A stretch of 64,000 nt of DNA from Helicobacter baculiformis (GTDB lineage: Bacteria > Campylobacterota > Campylobacteria > Campylobacterales > Helicobacteraceae): contig NZ_FZMF01000013.1 in NCBI RefSeq assembly GCF_900197685.1, positions 62,001-126,000 of the forward strand. The letters run 5' to 3'. Shown piece after piece: positions 1-9,422 of the stretch. Numbering within the stretch: the first letter of the stretch is position 1; each line of letters begins with the position of its first letter. The translations under genes were made by a program, and so were the position numbers. The notes under the pieces are model-generated. The model saw only the letters and a program-made list of their open reading frames with translations, made no database searches and was not told the DNA's origin.

Positions 1-226
1 TAAGTATTTTAAGTTGATTTTGAATGCTTTGGATTTCGGCATAAATTTGCTCGTAACTTTCTACATTGTTAAATTTCTTAAGCCAAATATTATTGCTAGT
101 ATTTAGGCGTTTTTCCAAATGGGCTAGTTCAATATGCAATTGCATGATTAAGTTTTGATGAGACATGCTGGGGTCTTGTGCACCCACTACTACACTCAAA
201 CAGAGTAAAAAGAGCCACCATCTCAT
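1..226 (-). CDS. MscS-like protein, N-terminal part only (runs off window)
   Basis: The ATG at 226-224 overlaps the stop of the next gene upstream (TGA at 225-223) as ATGA. The first 75 codons read as a signal peptide (MRWWLFLLCLSVVVGAQ) followed by a charged, coiled-coil-like segment. This segment resembles the same region of the neighbouring MscS protein: LEKRLNTSNNIWLKKF here against LDKQLEPNTWVQKF there, each followed by a Q-rich helix ending in NQLK or QQLK. I infer a tandem paralogue of the small-conductance mechanosensitive channel family. The membrane and beta domains would lie outside the window, so the channel assignment rests only on this N-terminal similarity. Translational coupling to the upstream gene is likely. 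Confidence 0.7.
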   Translation of the reverse strand, partial: MRWWLFLLCLSVVVGAQDPSMSHQNLIMQLHIELAHLEKRLNTSNNIWLKKFNNVESYEQIYAEIQSIQNQLKIL

Positions 227-1725
227 GAGGTAGGCTTGGGAGAAATGAGAATATCCTCAGCCTGCTCAAAGGCTTTAAGGATTTCTAAGGCAATTTGAGA
301 ACGTAAGCCCAAAGTATCATAAGCGCCCACTAGATAGGAAACATACAAGCGCATGCCTTCTTTTTCAGGCATCAAGGCTATTTTGGGTGTAGAATCTAGC
401 GTACGCAAAGCGTATTTAGCGCGTAGTTTAGCTAATTGTGCGCGAGTCATTTCGCTATAAGGTTTCGCATGGGTGCTTGCAATATTAAGAGCAATATCTA
501 TTGCATGTTGGTAATTAGAGCCTAAGGGTAGCAAAAAGTCTAGGCTATCCCACACCGCGCTCAAACCCAAATGGGTGTGGTTGGAGAAGAGTCCGGTAAA
601 GATATAATTATTGGGGATGAAAATAATACGCCCCGCGCGCCCGTTATTCTTGGTGTAAGTGGTGAGAGTCACTTCTTCTAAAATGGTGATATTGAGCATG
701 GAGATGTCTAGCACATCGCCCACATAGGTATTCCCGTCTTTAGAAATTTTGACGCGATCCCCCACATGCACGCTCCCCTTGATCAAAATAGCTAACCACC
801 CTAGCGCGCTCATGAACACATCGCGCATGGCGATGGCAAACCCGGCGCTAGCAAAACCTAAAAAGGTGATCAAATAAGAGACATTTTCTAAATAGGCAAA
901 CAAAAAGATCAAGACGATCACATTGGCGTTGATGAAGTTGATCGCCTTGTTGATAGTGTAAGCGCGCTCATCGCCCACCAAGTACTTATGACTTAGACGT
1001 TTGAGCGACCATGCCAACAACACGCTTCCTAACGCGGTTAAGATCACCCAAAACAACTTAAAAAGCTGATCTTTGATCTGAGCTTGGATATCCGCGCGTA
1101 CGGCTTGTATGTCTTTAGCATAGCTTGCCAAACTTGCATCTAGAAGATTTTGTGCACTCTGAAATTCGATGATTTTGACTTGTTCTTGGTAGATTTGTGA
1201 AGTCAGTTTAGGGTCCGGACTTGGAGAGTTGAGTTGTTCTAAGGCAGTGCGTTTTTCTTGAATTAGGCGCAGGGTGTGTTTTAGACTCTCTAAATTAGCT
1301 TGCATACTCTTATGGCGTGTTTGCAAAGTTTTAAGAAAAGAAAGCCCTCCGATAATGGCAAAAGGGTTAGTGATAGTGGGGATATTGACGATGAGGGGTT
1401 TTTCCACAAGGTCTTTAAAAGGGTGACTCTTATAGGATTCCAAGAGCTTTTGCTGGTGCTGGAGACTCTGCAGACTGTGCTCTAAGGCACTCACATCCAA
1501 GCTATGTTCCCCTTTAGTTTTGAGCGTTTTAAGCTGTTGTTGGATATGTTGGATTTTTAAAGAGAGTTCACCATAGTACTCAAAATTTTTAAATTTTTGT
1601 ACCCATGTGTTAGGCTCAAGCTGTTTGTCCAAACTCTCTAACTGGGCTTTGAGCGCGCTAGGTTCTGGTTGCGCACTCAAGAGCGCGCACAGCATGCCCA
1701 ATGCCATTAAAATTTTCAAGCCCAT
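223..1725 (-). CDS. Mechanosensitive ion channel, MscS family (HP0284-like)
   Basis: This is a 500-residue inner-membrane protein. Residues 1-19 form a signal peptide, and about 25-215 is a periplasmic, helix-rich, Gln/Lys-rich coiled-coil region. Membrane segments lie near 222-241, 266-282 and 285-302; the last is the pore-lining type with GFASAGFAIAM. The MscS beta domain follows (KGSVHVGDRVKI, then GDVLDISMLNITILE). The family releases solutes when membrane tension rises during osmotic downshock. The long N-terminal extension is typical of Helicobacter members. The gene overlaps the 3' end of aroB by 10 nt and the next gene by 4 nt, so the three are probably translated from one message. 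The order MscS-aroB-HP0282-like-tgt matches H. pylori. A second, similar gene follows directly. Confidence 0.88.
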   Translation of the reverse strand: MGLKILMALGMLCALLSAQPEPSALKAQLESLDKQLEPNTWVQKFKNFEYYGELSLKIQHIQQQLKTLKTKGEHSLDVSALEHSLQSLQHQQKLLESYKSHPFKDLVEKPLIVNIPTITNPFAIIGGLSFLKTLQTRHKSMQANLESLKHTLRLIQEKRTALEQLNSPSPDPKLTSQIYQEQVKIIEFQSAQNLLDASLASYAKDIQAVRADIQAQIKDQLFKLFWVILTALGSVLLAWSLKRLSHKYLVGDERAYTINKAINFINANVIVLIFLFAYLENVSYLITFLGFASAGFAIAMRDVFMSALGWLAILIKGSVHVGDRVKISKDGNTYVGDVLDISMLNITILEEVTLTTYTKNNGRAGRIIFIPNNYIFTGLFSNHTHLGLSAVWDSLDFLLPLGSNYQHAIDIALNIASTHAKPYSEMTRAQLAKLRAKYALRTLDSTPKIALMPEKEGMRLYVSYLVGAYDTLGLRSQIALEILKAFEQAEDILISPKPTS

Positions 1726-2744
1726 GTGCCAAGCACCTCATACACCACGCTTTGGGGCACACCATCCACGATGTTAAAACTCCCAATGCCGGTGGGTAAA
1801 ATGAAACGCACACCGGTGCTATTTTTCTTATCCTGCTGCATGGTGGCGTAGAAATTTGCCATGTTTTTAATTTTGTAGGGCAAATCCAAACCATAGGTAT
1901 GCAATAATGCCTCCATGCGCGCATGGCTTTTCTCATCTAACAAGCCTAATTTCATGGCGAGCGCATTAGCCATACGCATACCCACTCCCACGGCTTCCCC
2001 GTGCAATAATTCCGTGTAATGCCCCTCTTTTTCAATGGCATGCGCGAAAGTGTGCCCATAGTTGAGCGCCATGCGTGCCCCACTCTCTCTCTCATCGGCT
2101 TGCACCACTCTAGCTTTGATTTGCACACTTTTAAAGATCGCCTCTTCTAAGTGCGCCTCTATGGGGTGGGTTTGCAGCCATTCAAAATAGGGCGCGTCCA
2201 AACAGATCGCCTTTTTGATCATCTCTGCAACACCTGCCCTAAACTCGCGTTGGGGCAAGGTTTTTAGAAAATGCGGATCAATATAAACGGCTTTGGGGGG
2301 GTGAAACGCCCCAATGAGATTTTTCCCATGCGCGTTATTGATCCCGGTCTTACCCCCTATACTCGCATCCACTTGAGCTAAAAGTGTGGTGGGGATATTG
2401 TAAAAATCAATCCCGCGTTTATAAATCGCGCTCGCAAAGCCCACCATATCGCTCACCACTCCGCCCCCTAAAGCCACCATCGCATCCGTGCGATTCAAGT
2501 GTGCCTCAAAGGCGCTCTCTAAAATGCCCTCTAGGGTTTGCCATGTTTTAAAGGATTCGCCCACAGGGACTAAATGCGTTGCGATCTCTGTAGCCTGCAT
2601 GCGTTCTAATAAAGAGCTCAAATACAAGTCTCCCACTTTTGTATCGCTCACAATGAGTGCTTTACAAGGGAGTGCGATGGGGGGCAGACCCCCTACATGC
2701 ACCCTATAAGCCCCCTGCCCCGTTTGGATGTCTAGGTACATCAT
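1716..2744 (-). CDS. aroB: 3-dehydroquinate synthase
   Basis: AroB converts DAHP to 3-dehydroquinate, the second step of the shikimate pathway, using NAD and a divalent metal in the cytoplasm. The 342-residue protein has the usual length. It shows the nucleotide and phosphate-binding core GGGVVSDMVGFASAIYKRG, the block PTTLLAQVDASIGGKTGIN, and the metal ligands in NYGHTFAHAIE and HGEAVGVGM. The start is an ATG at 2744 (a second ATG follows as codon 2). It overlaps the stop of the upstream TrkA-like gene as ATGA. Its own stop overlaps the start of the MscS gene by 10 nt, so translation is probably coupled. Confidence 0.96.
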   Translation of the reverse strand: MMYLDIQTGQGAYRVHVGGLPPIALPCKALIVSDTKVGDLYLSSLLERMQATEIATHLVPVGESFKTWQTLEGILESAFEAHLNRTDAMVALGGGVVSDMVGFASAIYKRGIDFYNIPTTLLAQVDASIGGKTGINNAHGKNLIGAFHPPKAVYIDPHFLKTLPQREFRAGVAEMIKKAICLDAPYFEWLQTHPIEAHLEEAIFKSVQIKARVVQADERESGARMALNYGHTFAHAIEKEGHYTELLHGEAVGVGMRMANALAMKLGLLDEKSHARMEALLHTYGLDLPYKIKNMANFYATMQQDKKNSTGVRFILPTGIGSFNIVDGVPQSVVYEVLGTWA

Positions 2745-4159
2745 TCCACCACAGGGATAAAAATTTGTGGATGGGCATCACTTAGGAAAGCGATCTTTTC
2801 CACTTTGGTAGAAAACGCCCAAAAAAATTGGCTTTGAGTAATGCAAGATTCAAAGGGCAAAAACTGCATGATGGCTGTTTCCAACTTCCTTAAAAATAAG
2901 ATCGGATTTTTCATAGAGGTGCGGATGATCTTGATTTTACGATTATAAATGTGAGAGAGGTGTTTGTAATTGTCAATAACTTCCACCTTGTAGCGCTTAT
3001 CCGGATCAAAGTCGTATAATAGCATGTCTAAGCCCATTTGTGCGCAAACATCAAACATCACCGAAGAGATGTCTTCGCTCTGTTGCATGCTTTCATTGAG
3101 CACCACCATACCCTTTTTAATGTCTGTTAAACCCTTGGCATTGGTCTTAAAAATGGGAGTGGTGATCTCAAAAAGAGCTTTACGATTCTCTTGGTATGCG
3201 AAAATTTCTCTACCTACAACCACCATACCGATTTTTTTTTGACTGTCTGCATAGAGTTTTTCCACAAAAGGGGTACCATTAAAATCGAGGCTAACATGGA
3301 TATTTTTCTTTTCGATCGCGCGCATGGAATCCACTAAGCCCACCTTCGGATTGAGTACACAAACATAGAGTGCGAAACTTTTGAGATGTTCATGTAGAAA
3401 AAGGGCTTGTTGGAGATCGCGATTTAAGGCTTTAGAGCTTTGTAGACGCATGTCTACATAAAGATAAATATCGCGCCCAAAGGGGGCTGGGAATTGCCCC
3501 ACATTGCTTTTGACCTGCAAGTACACATTATTAAGCACTTCTGGGTTGCCTGCTACCAACAACTGATCACGGGGGAGGATGATCATAGACGGATGGCTTA
3601 AGAAAAACTTGTTTTTGCGGTAAATCCCTACGATTTTATAGTCTTTTTGGCGCAACGCCCCGATGTGGCGATAAGCAAAAACGCTCCCAAAGGGCACACC
3701 AATCTCCATCACCTCCCCCTGTTCTAGCCCAAAACCTTGAGGCACACTAGGCACATTGGGAATCTTGGTGATGCATTTGTTGGCTAAAATTTGTGTGCTG
3801 TCCATCAAAACGAGCTTCTCATCCTTACCTCCCTCCCACGCCGCTCCATTTTGCAAGCTTACTAATAAACGCACCTCTTTATTTTTTTGTCTAATGATCT
3901 CGTAGACCGCTTGTTGTTCCTTGATATCCTCTATCAGAATAAAAACATCGCTCACTTTTGCATCTAAGAAAGGGCAGAGTCGGTAGGCAGAAGTGGGGTC
4001 AAAAACATGCACCTCAAAGGTGCTCGGTAGAGTGCTCGGTAGAGTGCTCGTATCTTTAGTGATTACAAGATAGAAATTATTGCTAAAGTACTTAGTGGCG
4101 ACCACTTCCATGAATTTTTTAGCCACCACTCCCTCTAAAATCAGCGCGACCCGTTTCAA
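2741..4159 (-). CDS. TrkA/RCK-domain-like cytoplasmic protein (HP0282-like)
   Basis: The 472-residue protein starts with a Rossmann-like strand ([15 protein letters not shown]). A segment near 145-215 resembles the RCK C-terminal (TrkA-C) ligand-binding domain: [14 protein letters not shown], followed by [10 protein letters not shown]. No membrane segment is evident. RCK proteins gate potassium channels or transporters by binding nucleotides, but no channel gene lies next to it, so the role is inferred from domain likeness only. The start is a TTG at 4159 preceded by AGGAAG, and a TATAAT lies just upstream. The sequence [10 protein letters not shown] near residues 40-49 comes from an in-frame 12-bp tandem repeat. 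A run of nine T (plus strand 3232-3240) lies inside the gene. Confidence 0.6.
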   Translation of the reverse strand: MKRVALILEGVVAKKFMEVVATKYFSNNFYLVITKDTSTLPSTLPSTFEVHVFDPTSAYRLCPFLDAKVSDVFILIEDIKEQQAVYEIIRQKNKEVRLLVSLQNGAAWEGGKDEKLVLMDSTQILANKCITKIPNVPSVPQGFGLEQGEVMEIGVPFGSVFAYRHIGALRQKDYKIVGIYRKNKFFLSHPSMIILPRDQLLVAGNPEVLNNVYLQVKSNVGQFPAPFGRDIYLYVDMRLQSSKALNRDLQQALFLHEHLKSFALYVCVLNPKVGLVDSMRAIEKKNIHVSLDFNGTPFVEKLYADSQKKIGMVVVGREIFAYQENRKALFEITTPIFKTNAKGLTDIKKGMVVLNESMQQSEDISSVMFDVCAQMGLDMLLYDFDPDKRYKVEVIDNYKHLSHIYNRKIKIIRTSMKNPILFLRKLETAIMQFLPFESCITQSQFFWAFSTKVEKIAFLSDAHPQIFIPVVE

Positions 4160-4181
4160 GCACTTCCTAGCGTTTTTGGCT

Positions 4182-4187
4182 ATTATA
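4182..4187 (-). promoter_or_regulatory. Probable -10 box (TATAAT) for the HP0282-like/aroB/mscS transcript
   Basis: On the minus strand TATAAT lies 23 nt before the TTG start at 4159, which would give a leader of roughly 16 nt carrying AGGAAG. Helicobacter vegetative promoters usually need a good -10 and only a weak -35. The AT-rich stretch is in the 51-bp gap between divergent genes and could also serve tgt on the plus strand (TATATAG). Confidence 0.5.
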
Positions 4188-4210
4188 TAGTAAAAAAGTT
4201 AAGGTGGGCG

Positions 4211-5314
4211 ATGGATTTTTCTTTAGATGCTCAGGATGGATACGCGCGCGCGCTCACGCTTTGCCTAGCCCATGGGCGCGTGCAAACCCCTATCTTTATG
4301 CCTGTAGGCACACAGGGCGGTGTTAAGAGTCTTGATAGCCAAGACCTCTATGGGCTCAAAGCTCCCATTATTTTAGCCAATACCTACCACCTCTATTTGC
4401 GCCCCTCGCACACACGCATCGCCAAGTTGGGCGGTTTGCATGGTTTTAGCGGATTTAAAGGGAATTTTCTAACCGATAGCGGCGGTTTTCAAGCCTTTTC
4501 TTTGCGCCACAATACCAAAGAACACGATCAGGGCATCGTGTTTAAATCCCACATTGATGGAAGTCCCCACCTTTTTACCCCCACTAAGGTGCTGGACATC
4601 CAATACGCCCTCAATAGCGATATTTGCATGGTTTTAGACGATTTGGTAGGCTTGCCCGCCTCCTATGAGCGCCTTTTGCAAGCCGTGCAAAAAACCACAG
4701 CTTGGGCACAAAAGAGCTTAGAGCACCACCGCCAACATGCCCGCCCTAACCACCATATTTTTGCCATTGTGCAGGGGGGTACGCATTTAGCCTTGCGCAC
4801 CCAAAGCGCGTTAGAACTTAGCGCGTTGGATTTTGATGGGTTTGCCATTGGCGGGTTGGCTGTGGGTGAGAGCGCGCTAGAAATGTATGAGACTATCGCG
4901 CACACCGCCCCCCTCCTACCTACCCATAAACCCCGATACCTCATGGGAGTGGGCACGCCCCAAGACTTGCTAGAAGCCATTGATCGGGGTGTGGACATGT
5001 TTGATTGTGTCATGCCCACGCGCAACGCAAGAAATGGCACACTCTTTAGCATGCAGGGCAAGATCGCTATCAAAAACATGCGCTACAAAGACAGCGACAT
5101 GCCTCTAGATTCTACTTGTACCTGCCACACCTGCGCGCATTACTCTAGGGCATACCTACATCATCTTTTTAAGGCCAGGGAGTTGAGTTATTTTCGTTTG
5201 GCAAGTTTGCACAATCTACATTTTTACTTGGAATTAATGCGCGGAGCTAGGGAGGCCATTTTAACACAGAACTATGCAAGCTATAAAGCCTGCATGCTAG
5301 AGAGATTAGGCTAG
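4211..5314 (+). CDS. tgt: Queuine tRNA-ribosyltransferase
   Basis: Tgt swaps guanine-34 in GUN-anticodon tRNAs for the queuosine precursor preQ1. The 367-residue protein has the expected length. It contains DSGGFQ with the catalytic-region Asp, [18 protein letters not shown], the nucleophile region [17 protein letters not shown], and a zinc site ([18 protein letters not shown], three Cys plus a His). It is the fourth gene of the H. pylori-like block with aroB and mscS, but runs divergently from them. Its TAG stop shares the tetranucleotide CTAG at 5311-5314 with the stop of ftsZ on the other strand, so no terminator fits between them. Confidence 0.96.
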   Translation: MDFSLDAQDGYARALTLCLAHGRVQTPIFMPVGTQGGVKSLDSQDLYGLKAPIILANTYHLYLRPSHTRIAKLGGLHGFSGFKGNFLTDSGGFQAFSLRHNTKEHDQGIVFKSHIDGSPHLFTPTKVLDIQYALNSDICMVLDDLVGLPASYERLLQAVQKTTAWAQKSLEHHRQHARPNHHIFAIVQGGTHLALRTQSALELSALDFDGFAIGGLAVGESALEMYETIAHTAPLLPTHKPRYLMGVGTPQDLLEAIDRGVDMFDCVMPTRNARNGTLFSMQGKIAIKNMRYKDSDMPLDSTCTCHTCAHYSRAYLHHLFKARELSYFRLASLHNLHFYLELMRGAREAILTQNYASYKACMLERLG

Positions 5315-6450
5315 TCCTTTTGGTGGCGCAAGAAAGCAGGTTTGTCTAAATCAATACCCTGATAAGTTTCTCCACTGCTGACCAGTTTGATATCTTCTAG
5401 GGCGCTTTTAGAAAGACTAAAAGAGGGTTCAGATTTGAGCTCTTCTTTGGGAGGGGCGGGTTTTTCAAAACCGGTTGCCACAATGGTAACTTTGACATGA
5501 TCGGTGGGGGTGTTGGTGGAAGTGCATTTACCAAAGATAATATCGGCATCCTCATCTGCCATCGATTCTACAATGCCCACTGAAGTCGTGATCTCCAAAA
5601 GGGGATAATCGGGGTGGCATTCAAAATTGATCAAAACCCCCATCGCACCATTAATAGAAACATTGTCAAATAAGGGTGAAGCGATGGCGTTCTCTACGGC
5701 CACTGTAGCGGCATTAACCCCTGTTGCCTCCCCAATGCCCATTAAGGCTAACCCGCGGTGGTTCATCACGGTTTTAAGGTCGGCAAAATCCACATTAATA
5801 TCATTTTCGCCATAGTTGATAATCATGCTAGAGATACCATTAACAGCCTTGGCTAACACATTGTCTACCTCCTTAAAGCTTTCTTTAATGCCTGCGTTCT
5901 TATCAATAAAGCCAATCAGTTTTTCATTGGGGATTACCACGATGGAATCGCTCACCGCTTTAAGCTCCTGTAAGCCCTCTTCTGCAATTTTAGCCCGCTT
6001 GCGCCCCTCAAAGCTAAAGGGCTTGGTTACCACAGAGACGGTCAACGCCCCTGCGTCTTTAGCGATCTGGGCGATCACAGGGGCTGCCCCCGTGCCCGTC
6101 CCTCCACCTAAACCGGCAGAAATAAAGACAATATCTGCCCCCGCGACCATTTCTTTAATGACTTCTACACACTCTTGGGCGGCTTGCTTGCCAATCTCTG
6201 GCTTCATGCCCGCCCCCCTGCCTCCGGTGATCTTCTCCCCCAAACGGATTTTATTCTTAGCATTAGACGACTTGAGTGCCTGCCCATCTGTGTTGGCAAC
6301 AACGAGCGTGATATCCTTATAAGTGCCTGTAGCAATGAGATGCGCGATCATATTAGACCCTCCACCTCCTACGCCGATGACTACAATTTTCGCTCCATTG
6401 GTTTCAAAGATTTCTTCTACACCTATGCCCGCTTCATTCAATATTGCCAC
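5311..6450 (-). CDS. ftsZ: Cell division protein FtsZ
   Basis: FtsZ is the tubulin-like GTPase that polymerises into the division ring. The GTP-binding features are [12 protein letters not shown], the tubulin signature [10 protein letters not shown], and the synergy-loop region [11 protein letters not shown]. The C-terminal end has a short linker and a conserved-type tail ([15 protein letters not shown]). The reading frame is open back to 6498, but the GTG at 6450 is the better start. AGGA (6460-6457) lies 6 nt before it and the ftsA stop is 10 nt upstream. This gives 379 residues, close to other Helicobacter FtsZ. It is translated after ftsA, as in most bacteria. The stop overlaps that of tgt by 4 nt. 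Confidence 0.95.
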   Translation of the reverse strand: MAILNEAGIGVEEIFETNGAKIVVIGVGGGGSNMIAHLIATGTYKDITLVVANTDGQALKSSNAKNKIRLGEKITGGRGAGMKPEIGKQAAQECVEVIKEMVAGADIVFISAGLGGGTGTGAAPVIAQIAKDAGALTVSVVTKPFSFEGRKRAKIAEEGLQELKAVSDSIVVIPNEKLIGFIDKNAGIKESFKEVDNVLAKAVNGISSMIINYGENDINVDFADLKTVMNHRGLALMGIGEATGVNAATVAVENAIASPLFDNVSINGAMGVLINFECHPDYPLLEITTSVGIVESMADEDADIIFGKCTSTNTPTDHVKVTIVATGFEKPAPPKEELKSEPSFSLSKSALEDIKLVSSGETYQGIDLDKPAFLRHQKD

Positions 6451-6460
6451 CCATTGTCCT

Positions 6461-7846
6461 TTAAAATAACTTCGATCCCCACTCTTTGATCCGTTCAAAA
6501 AAACCCGCTTCCTTAGGCGTGTTATAGGGGTATATTATATCTTTTTTCCGCTCTTTTGTGCTCTCTTTGAGGGGCTCACTGCTGTGCTTGAGATTGGTCA
6601 AATCCGTTTCGATATAGTTGCGTTCCGGGGCATAAGTGAAAGTGGGCTGGGCATTATGCCGACTCTCTTTATAGCGAATGGTCTTTTCAGAATCTTTTTC
6701 GTAATTGGTGTGCCCCCCTGCGCCATAGAGAATCAAGCCGATCGCCACCGCATAGGTGGGGTCTTTGAGTTCTTCAAACAACCCACTAATCTCTACAGGT
6801 TTGGCGATCCTTACGGGCATGTTGCCAAAGATCGCCCCAGCCACATGAGCTATGCCCTGCATGTGTGTCATCCCCCCAGTGAGTACCACCCCCCGCCCTA
6901 AACTATCCTTAAGCTTGCTGCTAATGAGCGCGTTATTAAGCAAGTTGAAAACTTCTAGCACGCGAGTATTGATGATTTCATGCACAAATTTGAGCGGAAA
7001 GCGGTTTTTCTTGTTTTCAACACCTACAGCAGGTATTTCGATCTCTTGATCGCTCTCTTCAGCGAGCAAATTCCCGTATTCGCGCTTGACATATTCGGCT
7101 GCCCCTAGGGGCGTGTGCAAACCAATGGCTAGATCGTCTCTAATATGCTCAGATCCCACCGGCACATAGCCATTAAAGCGCATGGAATTGCCCTCATAGA
7201 CCATGATATTACAAGTACTCCCCCCAATGTCAATACAAGCCACGCCCAAGGTTTTTTCATCTTCGCTTAGTACCGCAATAGAGGCCGCGTAAGCTCCCAA
7301 GACAATGTTTTCAATCTTGACTCCTGCAATTTGGATCACGCGGCGCAGATTCTCCAAGCTACTATGTTGTACCGTAACAATGTGGGTAAAGACCTCTAGC
7401 CTTGAGCCACTCATCCCCATGGGGTCTTCAATATTGTCTTGATTGTCTAATTTGAATTGATAGGGCAGAATGTGGATCACTTCATGCCCGGCTGGGATAG
7501 AGGCGTTGTGCAAAGCGGTGTCTAATCCGCGGTTGATCTCTTTGAGGGTAATCTCATTATTGGGCACATTGATAATTCCTGAACTATTCACGCTTTGGGT
7601 ATAGGCCCCCGAGATAGAAACAATCGCCTTTTCTACAAAATCCAAACCGGCCATGCGTTTAGCGTCTTCAATGGTTTTTTTGACAATTTCGCCCGCTTGA
7701 GAGATATTGCTAATACTCCCCTTGCGCACTCCCTCAGATTTTTGCGTACTCGCCCCGATAATTTGGGGTGCCCCCTCTTTGAGTTCGGCGATGATGGCGC
7801 AAATCTTGCTGGAACCAATATCCACGCCAAGAACGATCGGATTCAC
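6461..7846 (-). CDS. ftsA: Cell division protein FtsA
   Basis: FtsA is the actin-like ATPase that ties FtsZ filaments to the membrane. The 461-residue protein has the phosphate-1 loop LGVDIGSSKICAII, a second nucleotide loop CIDIGGSTCNIMVYEG, and the adenosine motif VVLTGGMTHMQG. A C-terminal amphipathic stretch (FFERIKEWGSKLF) is the usual membrane-targeting sequence. The start is GTG at 7846 with AGGAG 6 nt upstream, 3 nt after the stop of the PpiD-like gene. A charged, probably disordered linker of about 60 residues precedes the tail. The order ppiD-like, ftsA, ftsZ matches H. pylori HP0977-HP0979. Confidence 0.96.
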   Translation of the reverse strand: MNPIVLGVDIGSSKICAIIAELKEGAPQIIGASTQKSEGVRKGSISNISQAGEIVKKTIEDAKRMAGLDFVEKAIVSISGAYTQSVNSSGIINVPNNEITLKEINRGLDTALHNASIPAGHEVIHILPYQFKLDNQDNIEDPMGMSGSRLEVFTHIVTVQHSSLENLRRVIQIAGVKIENIVLGAYAASIAVLSEDEKTLGVACIDIGGSTCNIMVYEGNSMRFNGYVPVGSEHIRDDLAIGLHTPLGAAEYVKREYGNLLAEESDQEIEIPAVGVENKKNRFPLKFVHEIINTRVLEVFNLLNNALISSKLKDSLGRGVVLTGGMTHMQGIAHVAGAIFGNMPVRIAKPVEISGLFEELKDPTYAVAIGLILYGAGGHTNYEKDSEKTIRYKESRHNAQPTFTYAPERNYIETDLTNLKHSSEPLKESTKERKKDIIYPYNTPKEAGFFERIKEWGSKLF

Positions 7847-7849
7847 AGC

Positions 7850-9310
7850 CTACTCCTGTAAATTCTTTGCATAGATTACAATGGGGTACTTGCTCTTGAG
7901 CATGCTCACCAATGCTTGATCGAAATCTTGTGCCTTAAAATCGCTTGCCATCTCTTCTAAGTAGGGTTTGTTTTGTAGAGTGTGCTGGAAATCCTGCTTA
8001 TAAATTTGATACAACACTGCCTTATCTTCCAACACAAGAAACCCCTTAGCATCGGGGCGTTTAAAAATGTAGGTGATGAGTTCTTTAGCCTGCTTGGGGT
8101 CTAGCTCTTGAATGCTACCTTGAAATTCGGGGGAAATTGCGCCAATATCGCTACCTTTAAAATCCTTAAGTTCCTTGTGCGCTTCTTCTTGAAGCCATAC
8201 CCGCTGTTTCTCTCGAGTGAGTGCGTCTAACACCGCATCGCGCGCTTGTGCAAAGCTCTTAAGCATGTCGCTAGATTTTTTAACCAGTTTAAGTACCAAG
8301 TAGCCCTCTTGGTATGCTAGGGGTTTGAGCACCTCCCCGGGGCGCATTTTGGCAACTTGGGCGTTAATCTCCTCGCTATAGGGTAGATCGCTAAAGATCT
8401 GTTCTTTGGGGATGAGTTTGCCCTTTTTAAGGGCTAAATATTGCTCTAGAGCGCGCTCTTTAGCTTGGGCTTGCAAATAGTCATGGGCAACCTTAGACTT
8501 GGCATGCTCAAAGTCTTCTAGTTTGCCATCCGCGCCCATGTAGCTACTCTTGTGAGTTTGATAGTGTTTGTACAGTGCTTCTAAGTCAGGGGTGCCTGTG
8601 CTAGGCTCTATTTTCAACACCGCCAGGGTGTAGCTGGGGGGCAATTTGTAAGCACTCTTGTGCTGGTCGTAATAGGTTTTGAGCGCACTTTCTTCAATTT
8701 TAATGGGCGCGTCTTTGGCATACAAGATTTTGATGAAGGCGCGATCCTGTAGTTGCAAGGGATAGGCGAAAGCATTTTGCTCTAAGGGTGTAGTGGCTTT
8801 AGGAAACAGCGCAGAGATCTTTTGCAAGAGTAGGGCATTCTTGATATTCTCCTCAAACACGCTGGGGCGGTAGTGATTTTGCTGCAAGAGTTGTTTGTAC
8901 AAAACCTCATCAAAGCGCCCATCTTTTTGAAACATCTTGCTCTTTTGGATTTCTGCAACAACCTCCGCGTCGCTCACACCCATGCCTAAATCCAACGCGA
9001 GATTCTTAAGATAGGCTTGGTTAATAAGAAGATTGAGAGCAGTTTTTTCTAAGCCCATCGCCTGAATTTGTTTGGCATCTAGCTCTTTAAAGTTAGGAAT
9101 GGACTCGCTATAAGCATCTACGAGGCGTTTGTACTCCATCTCTAACTCTTCTTGGGTGATGAGCACCTGCCCCACCTTAGCTACACTGCCTCCCCCTAAT
9201 GAAAAGCTATACTGCCCCCAGCCAATCATCCCAGCTGCAATGAAAGCGATGGTGCTGATCCAAATGGTAACAACTAAGTATTTCTTATGTTTTTGCATCC
9301 AAGTGATCAC
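7850..9310 (-). CDS. PpiD/SurA-type periplasmic folding factor (HP0977-like)
   Basis: The 486-residue protein has a short basic cytoplasmic N-terminus, one membrane anchor near residues 13-33 (LVVTIWISTIAFIAAGMIGW) and a long periplasmic part. Residues about 37-170 match the SurA_N-type chaperone module (AKVGQVLITQEELEMEYKR). A region near 290-345 resembles a parvulin-like PPIase domain (VAKMRPGEVLKPLAYQEGYLV). The likely role is membrane-tethered folding of secreted proteins. The start is either GTG at 9310 or the ATG four codons later at 9298 (MQKHKKYL); no strong ribosome binding site separates them. It is the first gene of the ftsA-ftsZ cluster. Confidence 0.85.
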   Translation of the reverse strand: MITWMQKHKKYLVVTIWISTIAFIAAGMIGWGQYSFSLGGGSVAKVGQVLITQEELEMEYKRLVDAYSESIPNFKELDAKQIQAMGLEKTALNLLINQAYLKNLALDLGMGVSDAEVVAEIQKSKMFQKDGRFDEVLYKQLLQQNHYRPSVFEENIKNALLLQKISALFPKATTPLEQNAFAYPLQLQDRAFIKILYAKDAPIKIEESALKTYYDQHKSAYKLPPSYTLAVLKIEPSTGTPDLEALYKHYQTHKSSYMGADGKLEDFEHAKSKVAHDYLQAQAKERALEQYLALKKGKLIPKEQIFSDLPYSEEINAQVAKMRPGEVLKPLAYQEGYLVLKLVKKSSDMLKSFAQARDAVLDALTREKQRVWLQEEAHKELKDFKGSDIGAISPEFQGSIQELDPKQAKELITYIFKRPDAKGFLVLEDKAVLYQIYKQDFQHTLQNKPYLEEMASDFKAQDFDQALVSMLKSKYPIVIYAKNLQE

Positions 9311-9422
9311 GAAAGCCCCATGTTGAAGATTCTGTGGTAAAAGCCTATTTTAGTGAAACCTGACTAAAATTTGCTTTAAGACTTTTATTTTTGGTCGAAC
9401 TGACGATATAGAAAGATTTTAG

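Noticed and set aside
5816-6322. 168-aa plus-strand frame antisense to ftsZ
   Set aside because: It is a mirror of the conserved ftsZ coding frame, with no start signal and no protein-like motif.
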